A DNA stretch of 64,000 bases from Novosphingobium profundi (GTDB lineage Bacteria > Pseudomonadota > Alphaproteobacteria > Sphingomonadales > Sphingomonadaceae), in the NCBI RefSeq assembly GCF_020524485.1, contig NZ_JAIVLF010000005.1, positions 496,001 through 560,000 of the forward strand. Reading direction: 5' to 3'. The notes under the pieces are model-generated. The model ran no database searches. It saw only the letters and a list, made by a program, of their open reading frames with translations, and was not told the DNA's origin. This document shows positions 33,771 to 41,799 of this stretch, in pieces; position 1 is the stretch's first letter, and each line of letters starts with the position of its first letter. Made by a program: the position numbers and the translations under genes.

Positions 33771-34895
33771 TTAGAGCGCGACCGCCTCACGCCCTTCCAG
33801 AACGTGCGAGCAGCCCAGCGCACGCGGATCGTCGCTGTCCGACAGCGCGGCCAGCGTGATCCAGCCCACGGCGCGCTGCTGCGCGGCTACCTGCACATCG
33901 TAACCCAGCGGCAGGAAAAGCTTTTGCGGCTCGTCCGAGGTGGCGGCAAGCGCGCCGATCAGCGGGTCGGGATAGAGCGAGAAGCCGGTCGCGGCCTCGG
34001 GCTCCTCGCCCGCCTGGCCGAGAATCTGGTAGGTCCCGCCCCGGCCCAGGCTGCCCGAAATGCCCTCGGCATAGATCGTGAAGCCGAACCAGGACTGATA
34101 TTCGAAACCATGGCGCTCGGACGGGTCGAGCGTGAGGCGGGCCTTGCCACCCACGCGCGCGGCAATGGCGCGCAGGCCCTCGATGCGGCTGTCGAGCGCG
34201 CCGCCCGCCTCGAACGACTCCAGCTGCGCGATGGCGCTCTCGAACGGGCCGACCGCGTAGAGCAGCGGGAGATAGCCTTCGCCGCCCACGTCCACGAGCC
34301 CGCCCGCATCCTTGGCATCGAGCATCTCGCGCACCTTCTCGATCTGCGCGGCGTCCAGCGGCAGCGGCCCGGCGCTCAGCGTGTCGACAAGATCCGGCAG
34401 CGTGAAGTCGACCGAGATCCCGGTCGCCCCGGCGCTCGCCAGGGTCTCGATGGCCAGTTCCACGATCTCGGCAGCCGCCGCGACCGTGTCGGTGCCGACC
34501 AGCTCGGCGCCCAACTGCAGACGCTCGCGCGCGGGGTCGAGGCCATCGCCCTTGATGGTCGAGACCGGGCCCGAATAGGACAGGCGCAGCGGGCGCGGCG
34601 CGGTGGCGAGGCTGGTCGCGGCCATGCGCGCGACCTGCGCGGTGATGTCCGAGCGCAGCGCAAGAAGGCGCAGCGACGCGGGATCGACGAAACGGAACAT
34701 GCGGCGCGCCTGGACACCCGCCATGCGGCTCGCCAGCGACTTCTCGAATTCGAGAAGCGGCGGCTCGACGCGCGCGTAGCCGTGGCTGGCCAGAACGTCA
34801 TGCCCCACGCGGCGCACATGCTGCGCGGCACGGGCCTGCGCGGGCAGACGGTCTCCAAGCCCTTCGGGCAACAGGTCGCGGTCGGTATCCTGCAT
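33771..34895 (-). CDS. hisZ: ATP phosphoribosyltransferase regulatory subunit
   Basis: A 374-residue paralogue of histidyl-tRNA synthetase catalytic cores, the subunit needed by short-form HisG. DLLPEGLGDRLP opens the protein. Class II motif 2-like FEKSLASR...RFVDP, LRSDITAQVAR and LRLSYSGPV follow; the anticodon-binding domain is absent. I start at ATG 34895, since the only longer option is a TTG. No hisG is present in the window. Glycine-rich LGRGGTYQILG near residue 280 matches motif 3. Confidence 0.9.
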   Translation of the reverse strand: MQDTDRDLLPEGLGDRLPAQARAAQHVRRVGHDVLASHGYARVEPPLLEFEKSLASRMAGVQARRMFRFVDPASLRLLALRSDITAQVARMAATSLATAPRPLRLSYSGPVSTIKGDGLDPARERLQLGAELVGTDTVAAAAEIVELAIETLASAGATGISVDFTLPDLVDTLSAGPLPLDAAQIEKVREMLDAKDAGGLVDVGGEGYLPLLYAVGPFESAIAQLESFEAGGALDSRIEGLRAIAARVGGKARLTLDPSERHGFEYQSWFGFTIYAEGISGSLGRGGTYQILGQAGEEPEAATGFSLYPDPLIGALAATSDEPQKLFLPLGYDVQVAAQQRAVGWITLAALSDSDDPRALGCSHVLEGREAVAL

Positions 34896-35537
34896 GTGAA
34901 CGATTCCAAACTCCAATGGCCGGACGGCAGATCAGGCAACCCGGCGCTTTCGAACCGCGCGCGGGAGGTGCGCGGCCTTGTTCGGGTGCGCCTATAGGGC
35001 CAGCAAGACGGATTCAGCAAGCCGCGAGCCACCCCCGCGCACGATCTTGCCACCTCCGCCCCGATTTCATGCCCTCAATGGCCCAAGGGTGACACCCAGG
35101 TTGACACAGTTGACACTGTCCAGGGGAAGATCGTGTCACCTGTCACCCCGCGCCAAACCGCCCCTCCGTCCGATCCCTGCAGAATTGCACCGCCACACAT
35201 CCCTTTCCTGTCCGACCGCCCCAACACGGCAGAGCGAACGGAGAGAATACCGCAGGCGCCCCGGTGTAGGAAAATCCAATCTCACCGCGCGCAAAGCCAA
35301 GGCGCTGCAGGCATCCTCTCGCGTGCCTTGTCAGAAAATGCGGCTGAAGAAGAGCGAAGAAGTTGAGTTCCGAGGGCCATCGCCCTCGGGCTCCCCAAAC
35401 TGTCGAGCGCAGCTCTGCCTTTCCACCTCAATCTAAGAAGGATGGCCGTTGCATTCGAAGCGCCCTATCCGGAGTGTCATCGTCGGGCCGGTTGGCGACT
35501 GTCCGCTCCGTAGTTTAGTTAGAGGGTTAGCCGACAC
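34896..35537. other. Gene-poor region upstream of hisZ
   Basis: No supported gene. The section closest to hisZ should hold its promoter. Around 35098-35120 the hexamer TTGACA occurs twice in quick succession, facing away from hisZ. A half-copy of the dispersed repeat (35370-35421) and a 7-bp hairpin (35530-35552) lie further right, and base composition becomes richer in A/T toward the XRE gene. Confidence 0.5.
35370..35421 (+). repeat. Half copy of the three-stem repeat (copy 2, left half only)
   Basis: The left hairpin CCGAGGGC-catc-GCCCTCGG (35370-35389) and the following GCTCCCC-AAACTGTCGA spacer match the full copies. After about 30 further bases similarity fades and no right-end hairpin is found. 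Plus orientation. Confidence 0.75.
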
Positions 35538-35552
35538 TCACTCGCTGTCGGC
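35530..35552. repeat. Small inverted repeat (7-bp hairpin)
   Basis: Arms GCCGACA (35530-35536) and TGTCGGC (35546-35552) enclose a 9-base loop. It lies directly at the end of the integrase-like remnant and could be a weak terminator or part of a former recombination site. No T-run follows on either strand. Confidence 0.4.
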
Positions 35553-35786
35553 CGCCGACCAACCACCGACAGCAGACCGACACTGCAACCGCTGGACACA
35601 ATTTGAAGCAGACGGGTTAAAGCACCCCGCCTTGGTCCCAAATCTTGACCGCAACACCCCTGCGCCATCCCGAAGCATTATGAGGTGATCCGACCACCAT
35701 TGCGCCATGCGAGTCCTCTCATTCACATGCACGCCGCGATGATATGCGCCACGGACCAGATCGCGTTTGCGATCCGAAGGATCGCT
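35538..35786 (-). pseudogene. Possible remnant of a tyrosine-recombinase (integrase) C-terminus
   Basis: The minus-strand frame bounded by stops encodes about 80 residues. Its middle, RGAYHRGVHVNERTRMAQWW followed by SDHLIMLRDGA, looks like the very end of P4-type phage integrases, where a late A-Y-x-R-G is followed by an R-x-x-M-x-x-W-x-D-x-L helix. The catalytic R-H-R residues and the rest of the domain are missing, and the C-terminal tail runs on without pattern. I read it as a decayed fragment. The resemblance is by eye only. Confidence 0.4.
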
Positions 35787-36104
35787 CTATTGCATCCGGG
35801 TGCCATAAGCCAATGCCGGATTATGCCTCATTTTCGGGGTGATCGGGAGGCCCCTTCGGGTTTGACTCAGAGACCCCCCAAGTTGTGCCATCGCCCGGCT
35901 TCGGGCGCTTCCCAATGAAAGCACTTTGATAGGAAGAATCCTGCAAAGGTGACCCGCGCTGGACCCGCTGGGCGCATTTTGCGAAGGGCAGAAATGTCCA
36001 ATATGGAATTCTTGTTTCCCATTGAGATCGATATTTTCTAGATTTATTGACAATCATCGACTTTAGGATATGGATGGTCTCATTCGGGAGCGGCTGGCCC
36101 TCCT

Positions 36105-36650
36105 GTGAATGGAGTTCGAAATTTGGAAGAGTCCCTTACGTCAAGTTACTCGACCCTCGCGCTGCTTGTTTTTCGCGAAGCACGACTAGAGAGGGGAGTT
36201 CAACAAGGAAGGTTTGCGCAAGCATTTGGCGTTACTCCAAGTGCATGGAGTAAAATTGAAAATGGAGATTCTAACCTCACATTCGACGCCGCCCTTTCTG
36301 CGTGCGGAGCTCTGGGGATGGAGCCATTCCATCTAATGAACATCGTGGTCGATCTATCCAAACAGATGTATTTATATGGATGGTATTTTCAAACCATTAC
36401 TTTGGGGGCAAAAGAGGACAAGCTCTTGGGGTTGATCTCAAGGTATTTCAGTAGCCAAGGGTATCAAAATCTCAGAAGTTCGTTCAATTCCGTAAGAGTG
36501 AGCGTTATCCCGAGTCCGTTTCAACCGGGGCAAACGCCCACTGTTGTTCGATATTGCGGTGATATGACATTCAGAAATTGGATCGATGAGGGAGCCAATG
36601 GAGAGCCTCCCTCGCCGCCGGGGTTTTCGCTTCCACCCGTAATTTGGTAA
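36105..36650 (+). CDS. XRE-family helix-turn-helix protein in an A/T-rich patch
   Basis: A 181-residue protein. Residues 24-80 form an XRE/HTH_3 domain: FREARLERGVQQGRFAQAFG leads into the recognition helix VTPSAWSKIENGDSNLT. The remaining 100 residues have no family I recognise. The start may be GTG 36105 or the TTG at 36123, which has GGAG eight bases upstream. Codon use is far more A/T-rich than in flanking genes, and it stands alone beside an integrase remnant, so it was probably acquired horizontally. Possible roles include phage-like or addiction-type regulator, but there is no partner gene. Confidence 0.7.
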   Translation: MNGVRNLEESLTSSYSTLALLVFREARLERGVQQGRFAQAFGVTPSAWSKIENGDSNLTFDAALSACGALGMEPFHLMNIVVDLSKQMYLYGWYFQTITLGAKEDKLLGLISRYFSSQGYQNLRSSFNSVRVSVIPSPFQPGQTPTVVRYCGDMTFRNWIDEGANGEPPSPPGFSLPPVIW

Positions 36651-37100
36651 GCGCGTGAGTTGCGCTCTGGTTGTTTGCAAAGGTTTTGTTGCGTAAACAT
36701 CAGTCGCAGGGTAGCAGTTGACCTTTAATAGGATGCAGAAAATGATACCACATCCTCGACATACACCTTGAAAATCGGGACAGCGGCGATCGCTGATTCG
36801 CCTTTTTCTGCATACTATTAGGCGATTGTTGAAGGAGTAATCTGAGCATAAGTGCGGCGAGCCTGTATACATAGAGCGGACTGACTGCTCACAGGCACGT
36901 AAATTCAGGCCCTGAACGGCCAATTAGGGCGCCTAACAGCCATAACACCCCTGCAAGAACGTTATGCAGAACTGCGGGCTGCGGGAAGAAGCGGCCATGG
37001 CGTAAAGCGCTGTGCTCTCCGATTCCGGGAGCGCGAGGGCGATGGCCCTCGCATTTGTCTTGCTTCCACCTTCTTCAAAGTTCCCCACCCCTTCGACACG
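36651..37100. other. Gene-free A/T-rich stretch downstream of the XRE gene
   Basis: About 450 bp with no supported gene. Only a half-copy hairpin of the dispersed repeat (37033-37052) is recognisable. Composition returns to the genome norm near 36960. Confidence 0.5.
37033..37052 (-). repeat. Half copy of the three-stem repeat (copy 3, one end hairpin, inverted)
   Basis: GCGAGGGC-gatg-GCCCTCGC, preceded by GGGAG, corresponds to the CCGAGGGC end hairpin in minus orientation. The outer base pair is changed from C-G to G-C on both arms, so pairing is kept. No other part of the element remains. Confidence 0.55.
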
Positions 37101-37130
37101 AAAAAGGGGCGCGCCCGAAGGCCCGCCCCC
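37101..37130 (-). terminator. Rho-independent terminator after serA
   Basis: On the minus strand a G/C-rich hairpin (GGGGCG...CGCCCC around a TTCG loop) is followed directly by TTTTT (37105-37101). It lies 44 bp after the serA stop and ends the serC-serA transcript. Confidence 0.8.
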
Positions 37131-37173
37131 ATGATCGTTCGTATCGGCAGCGGCCCGGAGGCCGCGGCGTGGA

Positions 37174-38760
37174 TCAGGCGAACTTAAGCGCCTTGACCAG
37201 CTTCACGCCCGGAAGGGCTTCGGCCTGCTTGAGCACGTCCTCGGGGACTGCGCTGTCGACCGAGAGCATCAGCACGGCTTCGCCGCCGGTCTCGCGGCGA
37301 CCCAGGTTGAAGGTACCGATGTTGATGCCGTTCTCGCCCAGCAGCGTACCGATGCGGCCGATGAAGCCCGGGGCGTCTTCGTTGACGATGTACATCATGT
37401 CGCCCGACAGGTCGGATTCGACGCTGATGCCGAACAGTTCGATGAGGCGCGGGTCCTGGTTGTTGAACAGCGTGCCCGCCACCGAGCGCTCACCGGCTTC
37501 GGTCTTGACCGAGACGCGGATCAGCGTGTGGTAGTTGCCTTCGCGCTCGGTCTTCACTTCGCGCACTTCCAGACCGCGCTCCTTGGCGAGGTAGGGGGCG
37601 TTGACCATGTTGACCGAGTCCGACTGGACGCGCAGGAACCCGGCGAGAACCGCGGCGACCATCGGGCGCATGTTGAGTTCGGCGGCCGCACCTTCGGTGT
37701 GGATCGAGATGCGCGGGACCGAATCGCGGGTCAGCTGGCCGACGAGGCTGCCGAGCTGTTCGGCAAGCTTCATGTAGGGCTTGAGCTTGGGCGCTTCCTC
37801 GGCCGAGAGCGAGGGCATATTGAGCGCGTTGGTGACGCCGCCGTTGACGAGGTAGTCCGAGAGCTGCTCGGCCACCTGCAGCGCGACGTTGACCTGCGCT
37901 TCGGTGGTCGAGGCGCCCAGGTGCGGGGTGCAGATGAAGTTCGCACACTCGAACAGCGGCGAGTCCTTGGCCGGCTCGGTCTGGAACACGTCGAGCGCGG
38001 CACCGGCCACGTGGCCGCTGTCGAGCATCTTCTTGAGCGCGTTCTCGTCGATCAGACCGCCACGCGCGCAGTTGACGATGCGCACGCCCTTCTTGGTCTT
38101 GGCAAGGTTGTCTTCCGAGAGGATGTTGCGGGTCTGCTCGGTCAGCGGCGTGTGCAGCGTGATGAAGTCGGCCTTGCCCAGGACGGTGTCGAGATCCGCC
38201 TTCTCCACGCCCATTTCCACGGCGCGCTCAGGGGTGAGGAACGGATCGTAGGCGACGACCTTCATCTTGAGGCCGAGCGCACGGCTGGCCACGATCGAAC
38301 CGATGTTGCCCGCGCCGATGAGGCCAAGCGTCTTGCCGGTGACTTCGACGCCCATGAAGGCGTTCTTCGGCCACTTGCCTTCCTTGGTCTGCGCGTTGGC
38401 TTCCGGGATCTGGCGAGCCAGCGCGAACATCATGGCGATGGCGTGCTCGGCGGTGGTGATCGAGTTGCCGAACGGGGTGTTCATGACAACCACGCCCTTG
38501 CCCGAGGCATAGGGGATGTCGACGTTGTCGACGCCAATGCCGGCGCGGCCGATGACCTTGAGGTTGGTTGCCGCATCAAGGATTTCCTTGGTGACCTTGG
38601 TCGACGAACGGATGGCAAGACCATCGTATTCGCCGATGCGGGCGATCAGCTGCTCGGGCGTTTCGCCGGTGATGACGTCCACGTCGCAGCCGCGCTCTTC
38701 GAAGATGCGCGCGGCGTTGGGGTCCATCTTGTCGGAAATGAGAACCTTGGGCTTGGTCAT
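37174..38760 (-). CDS. serA: D-3-phosphoglycerate dehydrogenase (long form)
   Basis: A 528-residue enzyme oxidising 3-phosphoglycerate in the first step of serine synthesis. The start is ATG 38760. NAD-binding GLIGAGNIGSIVA, catalytic NCARGGLIDE and HLGASTTEAQ are clear. The intervening ASB domain and C-terminal ACT domain (DAPGFIGRIGTLLGE) make it the long, allosteric type. It follows serC with a 126-bp gap on the same strand and is probably in the same transcript. Confidence 0.97.
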   Translation of the reverse strand: MTKPKVLISDKMDPNAARIFEERGCDVDVITGETPEQLIARIGEYDGLAIRSSTKVTKEILDAATNLKVIGRAGIGVDNVDIPYASGKGVVVMNTPFGNSITTAEHAIAMMFALARQIPEANAQTKEGKWPKNAFMGVEVTGKTLGLIGAGNIGSIVASRALGLKMKVVAYDPFLTPERAVEMGVEKADLDTVLGKADFITLHTPLTEQTRNILSEDNLAKTKKGVRIVNCARGGLIDENALKKMLDSGHVAGAALDVFQTEPAKDSPLFECANFICTPHLGASTTEAQVNVALQVAEQLSDYLVNGGVTNALNMPSLSAEEAPKLKPYMKLAEQLGSLVGQLTRDSVPRISIHTEGAAAELNMRPMVAAVLAGFLRVQSDSVNMVNAPYLAKERGLEVREVKTEREGNYHTLIRVSVKTEAGERSVAGTLFNNQDPRLIELFGISVESDLSGDMMYIVNEDAPGFIGRIGTLLGENGINIGTFNLGRRETGGEAVLMLSVDSAVPEDVLKQAEALPGVKLVKALKFA

Positions 38761-38886
38761 TTTACAAATTCCTTGTCGTCGTCCCGCGCGTCCACACATG
38801 GACAGCTGGCGGGGAACACAGGCGGCACATTGCCAGACCTGCGGGAGAACCGGCCCCGGCGCGATGGCCGGGACACAGCGACAAAA

Positions 38887-40020
38887 TCAGGCAGCGGCCT
38901 TGACGGTGGCGTAGGCCCAGTCAAGCCAGGGACCGAGATCCTCGATGTCCTGGGTGTTGACCGTGGCGCCGCACCAGATGCGAAGGCCTGCGGGCGCATC
39001 GCGGTAGCCGGCGAGATCGAAGGCCGCGCCTTCCTTCTCCAGAGCCGCGGCGAACTTCTTGATGAAGTCGGTGTCCGCGCCTTCGACGGTGAGGCAGACC
39101 GAGGTCTTCGAACGGGTCGCCGGATCGGCGGCCAGGTGGCCGAGCCAGTCGCGGTCGGCCACGATCTTGTCGAGGGCTGCCGCATTGGCGTCCGAACGGG
39201 CCTTGAGGCCTTCGAGGCCGCCCAGGTCCTTGGCCCACTCCAGCGCGAAGATCGCGTCTTCGACGGCCAGCATCGAAGGAGTGTTGATCGTCTCGCCCTT
39301 GAAGATGCCCTCGATCAGCTTACCGCCCTTGGTGAGGCGGAAGATCTTGGGGAGCGGGCGATCGGGGGTGTAGGTTTCCAGACGCTCGACCGCACGGGGG
39401 CCGAGGATCAGGACGCCATGGCCGCCTTCGCCGCCCAGGACCTTCTGCCAGGAGAAGGTGGCAACGTCGATCTTGGACCAGTCGATGTCGTAGGCGAAGA
39501 CGCCCGAGGTCGCGTCGGCGAAGGCCAGGCCTTCACGGTCGGCGGGAATGAAGTCCGCGCTCGGAACGCGCACGCCCGAAGTGGTGCCGTTCCAGGTGAA
39601 GAGCACGTCGTTGCTCCAATCCACCTGGGTCAGGTCGGGGATCTGGCCGTAGTCGGCGCGGATCACGGTGGGGTCGAGCTTGAGCTGCTTGGCCGCGTCC
39701 GTCACCCAGCCTTCGCCGAAGCTTTCCCAGGCGAGCGTGGTGACCGGCTTGGCGCCGAGCATGGTCCACATGGCCATCTCGAAGGCGCCGGTGTCGGAAC
39801 CGGGGACAATACCGATGCGGTGGGTGTCGGGCAGCTGCAGCACTTCGCGCATCAGGTCGATGCAGTACTGAAGGCGCGACTTGCCGATCTTCGCGCGGTG
39901 CGAACGACCCAGCGATTCGGTGGCCAGCTTTTCGGGAGCAAAGGTGGGTGCCTTGGCGCAGGGACCCGACGAGAAATGCGGACGCGCAGGCTTGCGCGCC
40001 GGAACCGTAATATCAGTCAT
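38887..40020 (-). CDS. serC: Phosphoserine aminotransferase
   Basis: A 377-residue PLP enzyme making O-phosphoserine from 3-phosphohydroxypyruvate. The N-terminus KPARPHFSSGPCAKAP and the Schiff-base lysine in FSWQKVLGGEGGHG identify the alphaproteobacterial SerC branch. It opens the serC-serA unit. Its leader carries two hairpins, one containing the ribosome-binding site, behind a strong promoter. Confidence 0.97.
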   Translation of the reverse strand: MTDITVPARKPARPHFSSGPCAKAPTFAPEKLATESLGRSHRAKIGKSRLQYCIDLMREVLQLPDTHRIGIVPGSDTGAFEMAMWTMLGAKPVTTLAWESFGEGWVTDAAKQLKLDPTVIRADYGQIPDLTQVDWSNDVLFTWNGTTSGVRVPSADFIPADREGLAFADATSGVFAYDIDWSKIDVATFSWQKVLGGEGGHGVLILGPRAVERLETYTPDRPLPKIFRLTKGGKLIEGIFKGETINTPSMLAVEDAIFALEWAKDLGGLEGLKARSDANAAALDKIVADRDWLGHLAADPATRSKTSVCLTVEGADTDFIKKFAAALEKEGAAFDLAGYRDAPAGLRIWCGATVNTQDIEDLGPWLDWAYATVKAAA

Positions 40021-40070
40021 TTAAGACTCTCCTCACAGAGAGCACGCGCGGCGTTGGGACCGCGTGGCCC
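40021..40070 (-). promoter_or_regulatory. serC leader RNA (serC motif candidate) overlapping the ribosome-binding site
   Basis: On the minus strand, hairpin 1 pairs CACGCG with CGCGTG (40066-40043) around a loop containing GGTCCCAACG. Immediately after it, hairpin 2 pairs CTCTC with GAGAG (40042-40027) and encloses the GAGGAG ribosome-binding site. ATG follows at 40020. Two tandem hairpins with TCCCAACG and TGTGAGGAG, placed directly before serC, match my recollection of the alphaproteobacterial serC RNA motif. The ligand, if any, is unknown. Confidence 0.55.
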
Positions 40071-40077
40071 GAAGCCG

Positions 40078-40105
40078 CATCTAAAGCGTTGCCCGATCAT
40101 GTCAA
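40078..40105 (-). promoter_or_regulatory. Predicted sigma-70-type promoter of serC-serA
   Basis: On the minus strand a consensus TTGACA (40105-40100) precedes TAGATG (40083-40078) by 16 bases. The start would fall near 40070, so the transcript would begin exactly at the leader RNA. Confidence 0.6.
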
Positions 40106-40230
40106 ACGATTCCCGCTGCCAATCGGGGCAATTGCACGATGGTCGGATATTCCGCGCCCCGGAAGGCTGCTTTTCCGTCGGGGAAGTTGCCGAGGGAAAG
40201 TCCAATCGCGGTGAGAAAGAAGTTGTTTTT

Positions 40231-40343
40231 CAAGGGGCCATCGCCCCTTGGCCCCGGAATCGGCGACCTCACCAGTCTCGGCCATGGCGGCGCGACAAAG
40301 CTGAGGTGGACAGTTTGGGGAGCCCGAGGGCAATGGCCCTCGG
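40231..40343 (-). repeat. Three-stem intergenic repeat, full copy in minus orientation (copy 4)
   Basis: CAAGGGGC-catc-GCCCCTTG (40231-40246) at the left and CCGAGGGC-aatg-GCCCTCGG (40324-40343) at the right bound a 113-bp unit with the shared interior (GACCTCACC, GGCCATGGCGGC, GAGGTGGACAG). It lies between divergent genes (serC and the extensin-like gene), so here it cannot be a shared transcription terminator. Confidence 0.85.
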
Positions 40344-40470
40344 AAGTGATCTTCCTGCTTTTTCCGCAGGCTAGCCAGCTCCGCGCACTCATCTCCTTGG
40401 AACACCAGCGATCTCCACGGGTTGAGGAAGCAACCTCACGTTAACCACGCAGGTGTGATACCCTCATCCC

Positions 40471-41154
40471 ATGCGCAGAAACCTGCTGATCCTGCCCCTC
40501 CTGGGCCTGCTCGGCGCCTGCATCGGCAGCCCGCAGCCGCCTGCCTCGCAGCGCGAGAGCGCGCGGCCGTCCCAGTCCTCGCGGCCTTCGCACGCCTACA
40601 GCCGCCCCAGCCCCGCCTTTGGCCAGTGTCTGAGCGAACTGAGCGCGCAGCACGCCGCCTTCCAGCCGCTCGACGACAAGTACTTCGGCAAGGGCTGTTC
40701 GACCGTGAACACGGTGCGCCTGTCCAGCCTTGCCAGCGACACCGCCTCGCTTGGCCTCACCAACCTGGGCCCGGTGACCTGCACGGTGGCGACCGGGTTT
40801 GCCGGATGGGCGCGCTTTGGCGTCGACCGGGCGGCCGAGCAGATCCTGGGCAGCCGCATCGCGCGGATCGAGACGTTCGGCAGCTACAACTGCCGAAACG
40901 TGGCCGGGACCGCCAAGCGTTCAGGACACGCGACGGCCAACGCCATCGACGTCTCGGCCTTTGTCCTTGCCGATGGACGGCGGATTTCGGTCCTGGACGA
41001 CTGGGAACAGGGATCCGGCGCGGAAAAGCGCTTCCTGCGCGTCGTCCACGAGAGCGCCTGCAAGCGGTTCGGCATGGTGCTGGGTCCCGATTACAACGCC
41101 GCGCATGCCAACCACTTCCACCTGGAGGCGACGGGTGGGAGCTATTGCCGCTAG
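40471..41154 (+). CDS. Extensin-like family lipoprotein
   Basis: A 227-residue exported lipoprotein (lipobox LLGAC, Cys17), with a Ser/Pro-rich linker up to about residue 50 and an extensin-like C-terminal domain. That domain has GYNCR-like SYNCRNV, the metal-site pattern SGHATANAIDVSAF and the late HANHFHLEA, which resemble the H-x6-D...H zinc ligands of M15-type peptidases. A cell-wall hydrolase role is plausible but not established. It is a single gene, convergent with the next one. Confidence 0.82.
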   Translation: MRRNLLILPLLGLLGACIGSPQPPASQRESARPSQSSRPSHAYSRPSPAFGQCLSELSAQHAAFQPLDDKYFGKGCSTVNTVRLSSLASDTASLGLTNLGPVTCTVATGFAGWARFGVDRAAEQILGSRIARIETFGSYNCRNVAGTAKRSGHATANAIDVSAFVLADGRRISVLDDWEQGSGAEKRFLRVVHESACKRFGMVLGPDYNAAHANHFHLEATGGSYCR

Positions 41155-41178
41155 GGCGCGGCGACGCTGCCCCGCCCC

Positions 41179-41691
41179 TCAGCTCCCGAAGGCGCGGATT
41201 TCGAAGGGGCGCGCGATGTCGAGCATGACTTGCGCGCAGGGGCGCCGCCGGGGTCCCTTGCCCGGTTTGATGAGAACGCGCGCCTTGCACAGGATCAAGG
41301 TCTGGGTCAGGCGCCAGTCTTCGGCCCATTCGGCGTAGATCGACGAAAGGCTGGGCGGCAGGTAGCCGATGCCTTCGCCCGCGATGTGGACGGCGATGCG
41401 GTTGCAGGCAAAGCCATTGGGCGCGGTCTCGACCAGCCGGGCGAGAAAATCGCGCCCGAGCACTTTTGCCTGACTGGTCCCATGCGTGACGATCCCCGCC
41501 ACGGCCGTGGGTGCCTCTGCCCCCCAGGCCAGCGCCGAATGGCCCCGGGCCAGCCGCACCACCTCGTGCGTGTACTGCCCCTTGCCCGCGAGGAAGTAGC
41601 CCTTCCCTTCGGTGCGCACGTCGCGCATGCGCGCCGCTGAGCTGCTCTGCGCAGGTCCGCGGCCACCTTTTCTGAACACTCCAAGGCCCAT
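41179..41691 (-). CDS. Conserved-looking hypothetical protein downstream of the Anbu operon
   Basis: A 170-residue protein. The start ATG at 41691 has GGAGCGGATC just upstream; a longer reading from 41736 is less likely. I do not recognise the family with confidence. A segment IAVHIAGEGIGYLPPSLSSI loosely recalls HIRAN-type beta domains, and the N-terminal third is basic and Ser-rich. No signal peptide or membrane segment. It lies 108 bp after the Anbu gene on the same strand and may share its transcript. Confidence 0.55.
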   Translation of the reverse strand: MGLGVFRKGGRGPAQSSSAARMRDVRTEGKGYFLAGKGQYTHEVVRLARGHSALAWGAEAPTAVAGIVTHGTSQAKVLGRDFLARLVETAPNGFACNRIAVHIAGEGIGYLPPSLSSIYAEWAEDWRLTQTLILCKARVLIKPGKGPRRRPCAQVMLDIARPFEIRAFGS

Positions 41692-41799
41692 GATCCGCTC
41701 CATTCTTGTGGGGGAGTCGAAGGCTTGGGGTACCATGCAGAAAGGCGAGTTAGCAGCGCCAACTAACTCGGGAATGGAGGTGTTTCTCCAGGCGACGGA

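Noticed and set aside
35098-35120. Tandem TTGACA hexamers and an ACAGT/ACTGT palindrome upstream of hisZ as a regulatory site
   Set aside because: They face away from hisZ and no gene starts within reach on that strand; arms are only 5 bp, so chance is likely.
36438-36923. A 161-codon minus-strand frame over the XRE gene's end
   Set aside because: It overlaps the recognised HTH gene in antisense and has no ribosome-binding site or family features.
37528-40374. A 948-codon plus-strand open frame across serA and serC
   Set aside because: It covers two certain genes in antisense and crosses the leader RNA and a repeat. Composition is that of a shadow frame.
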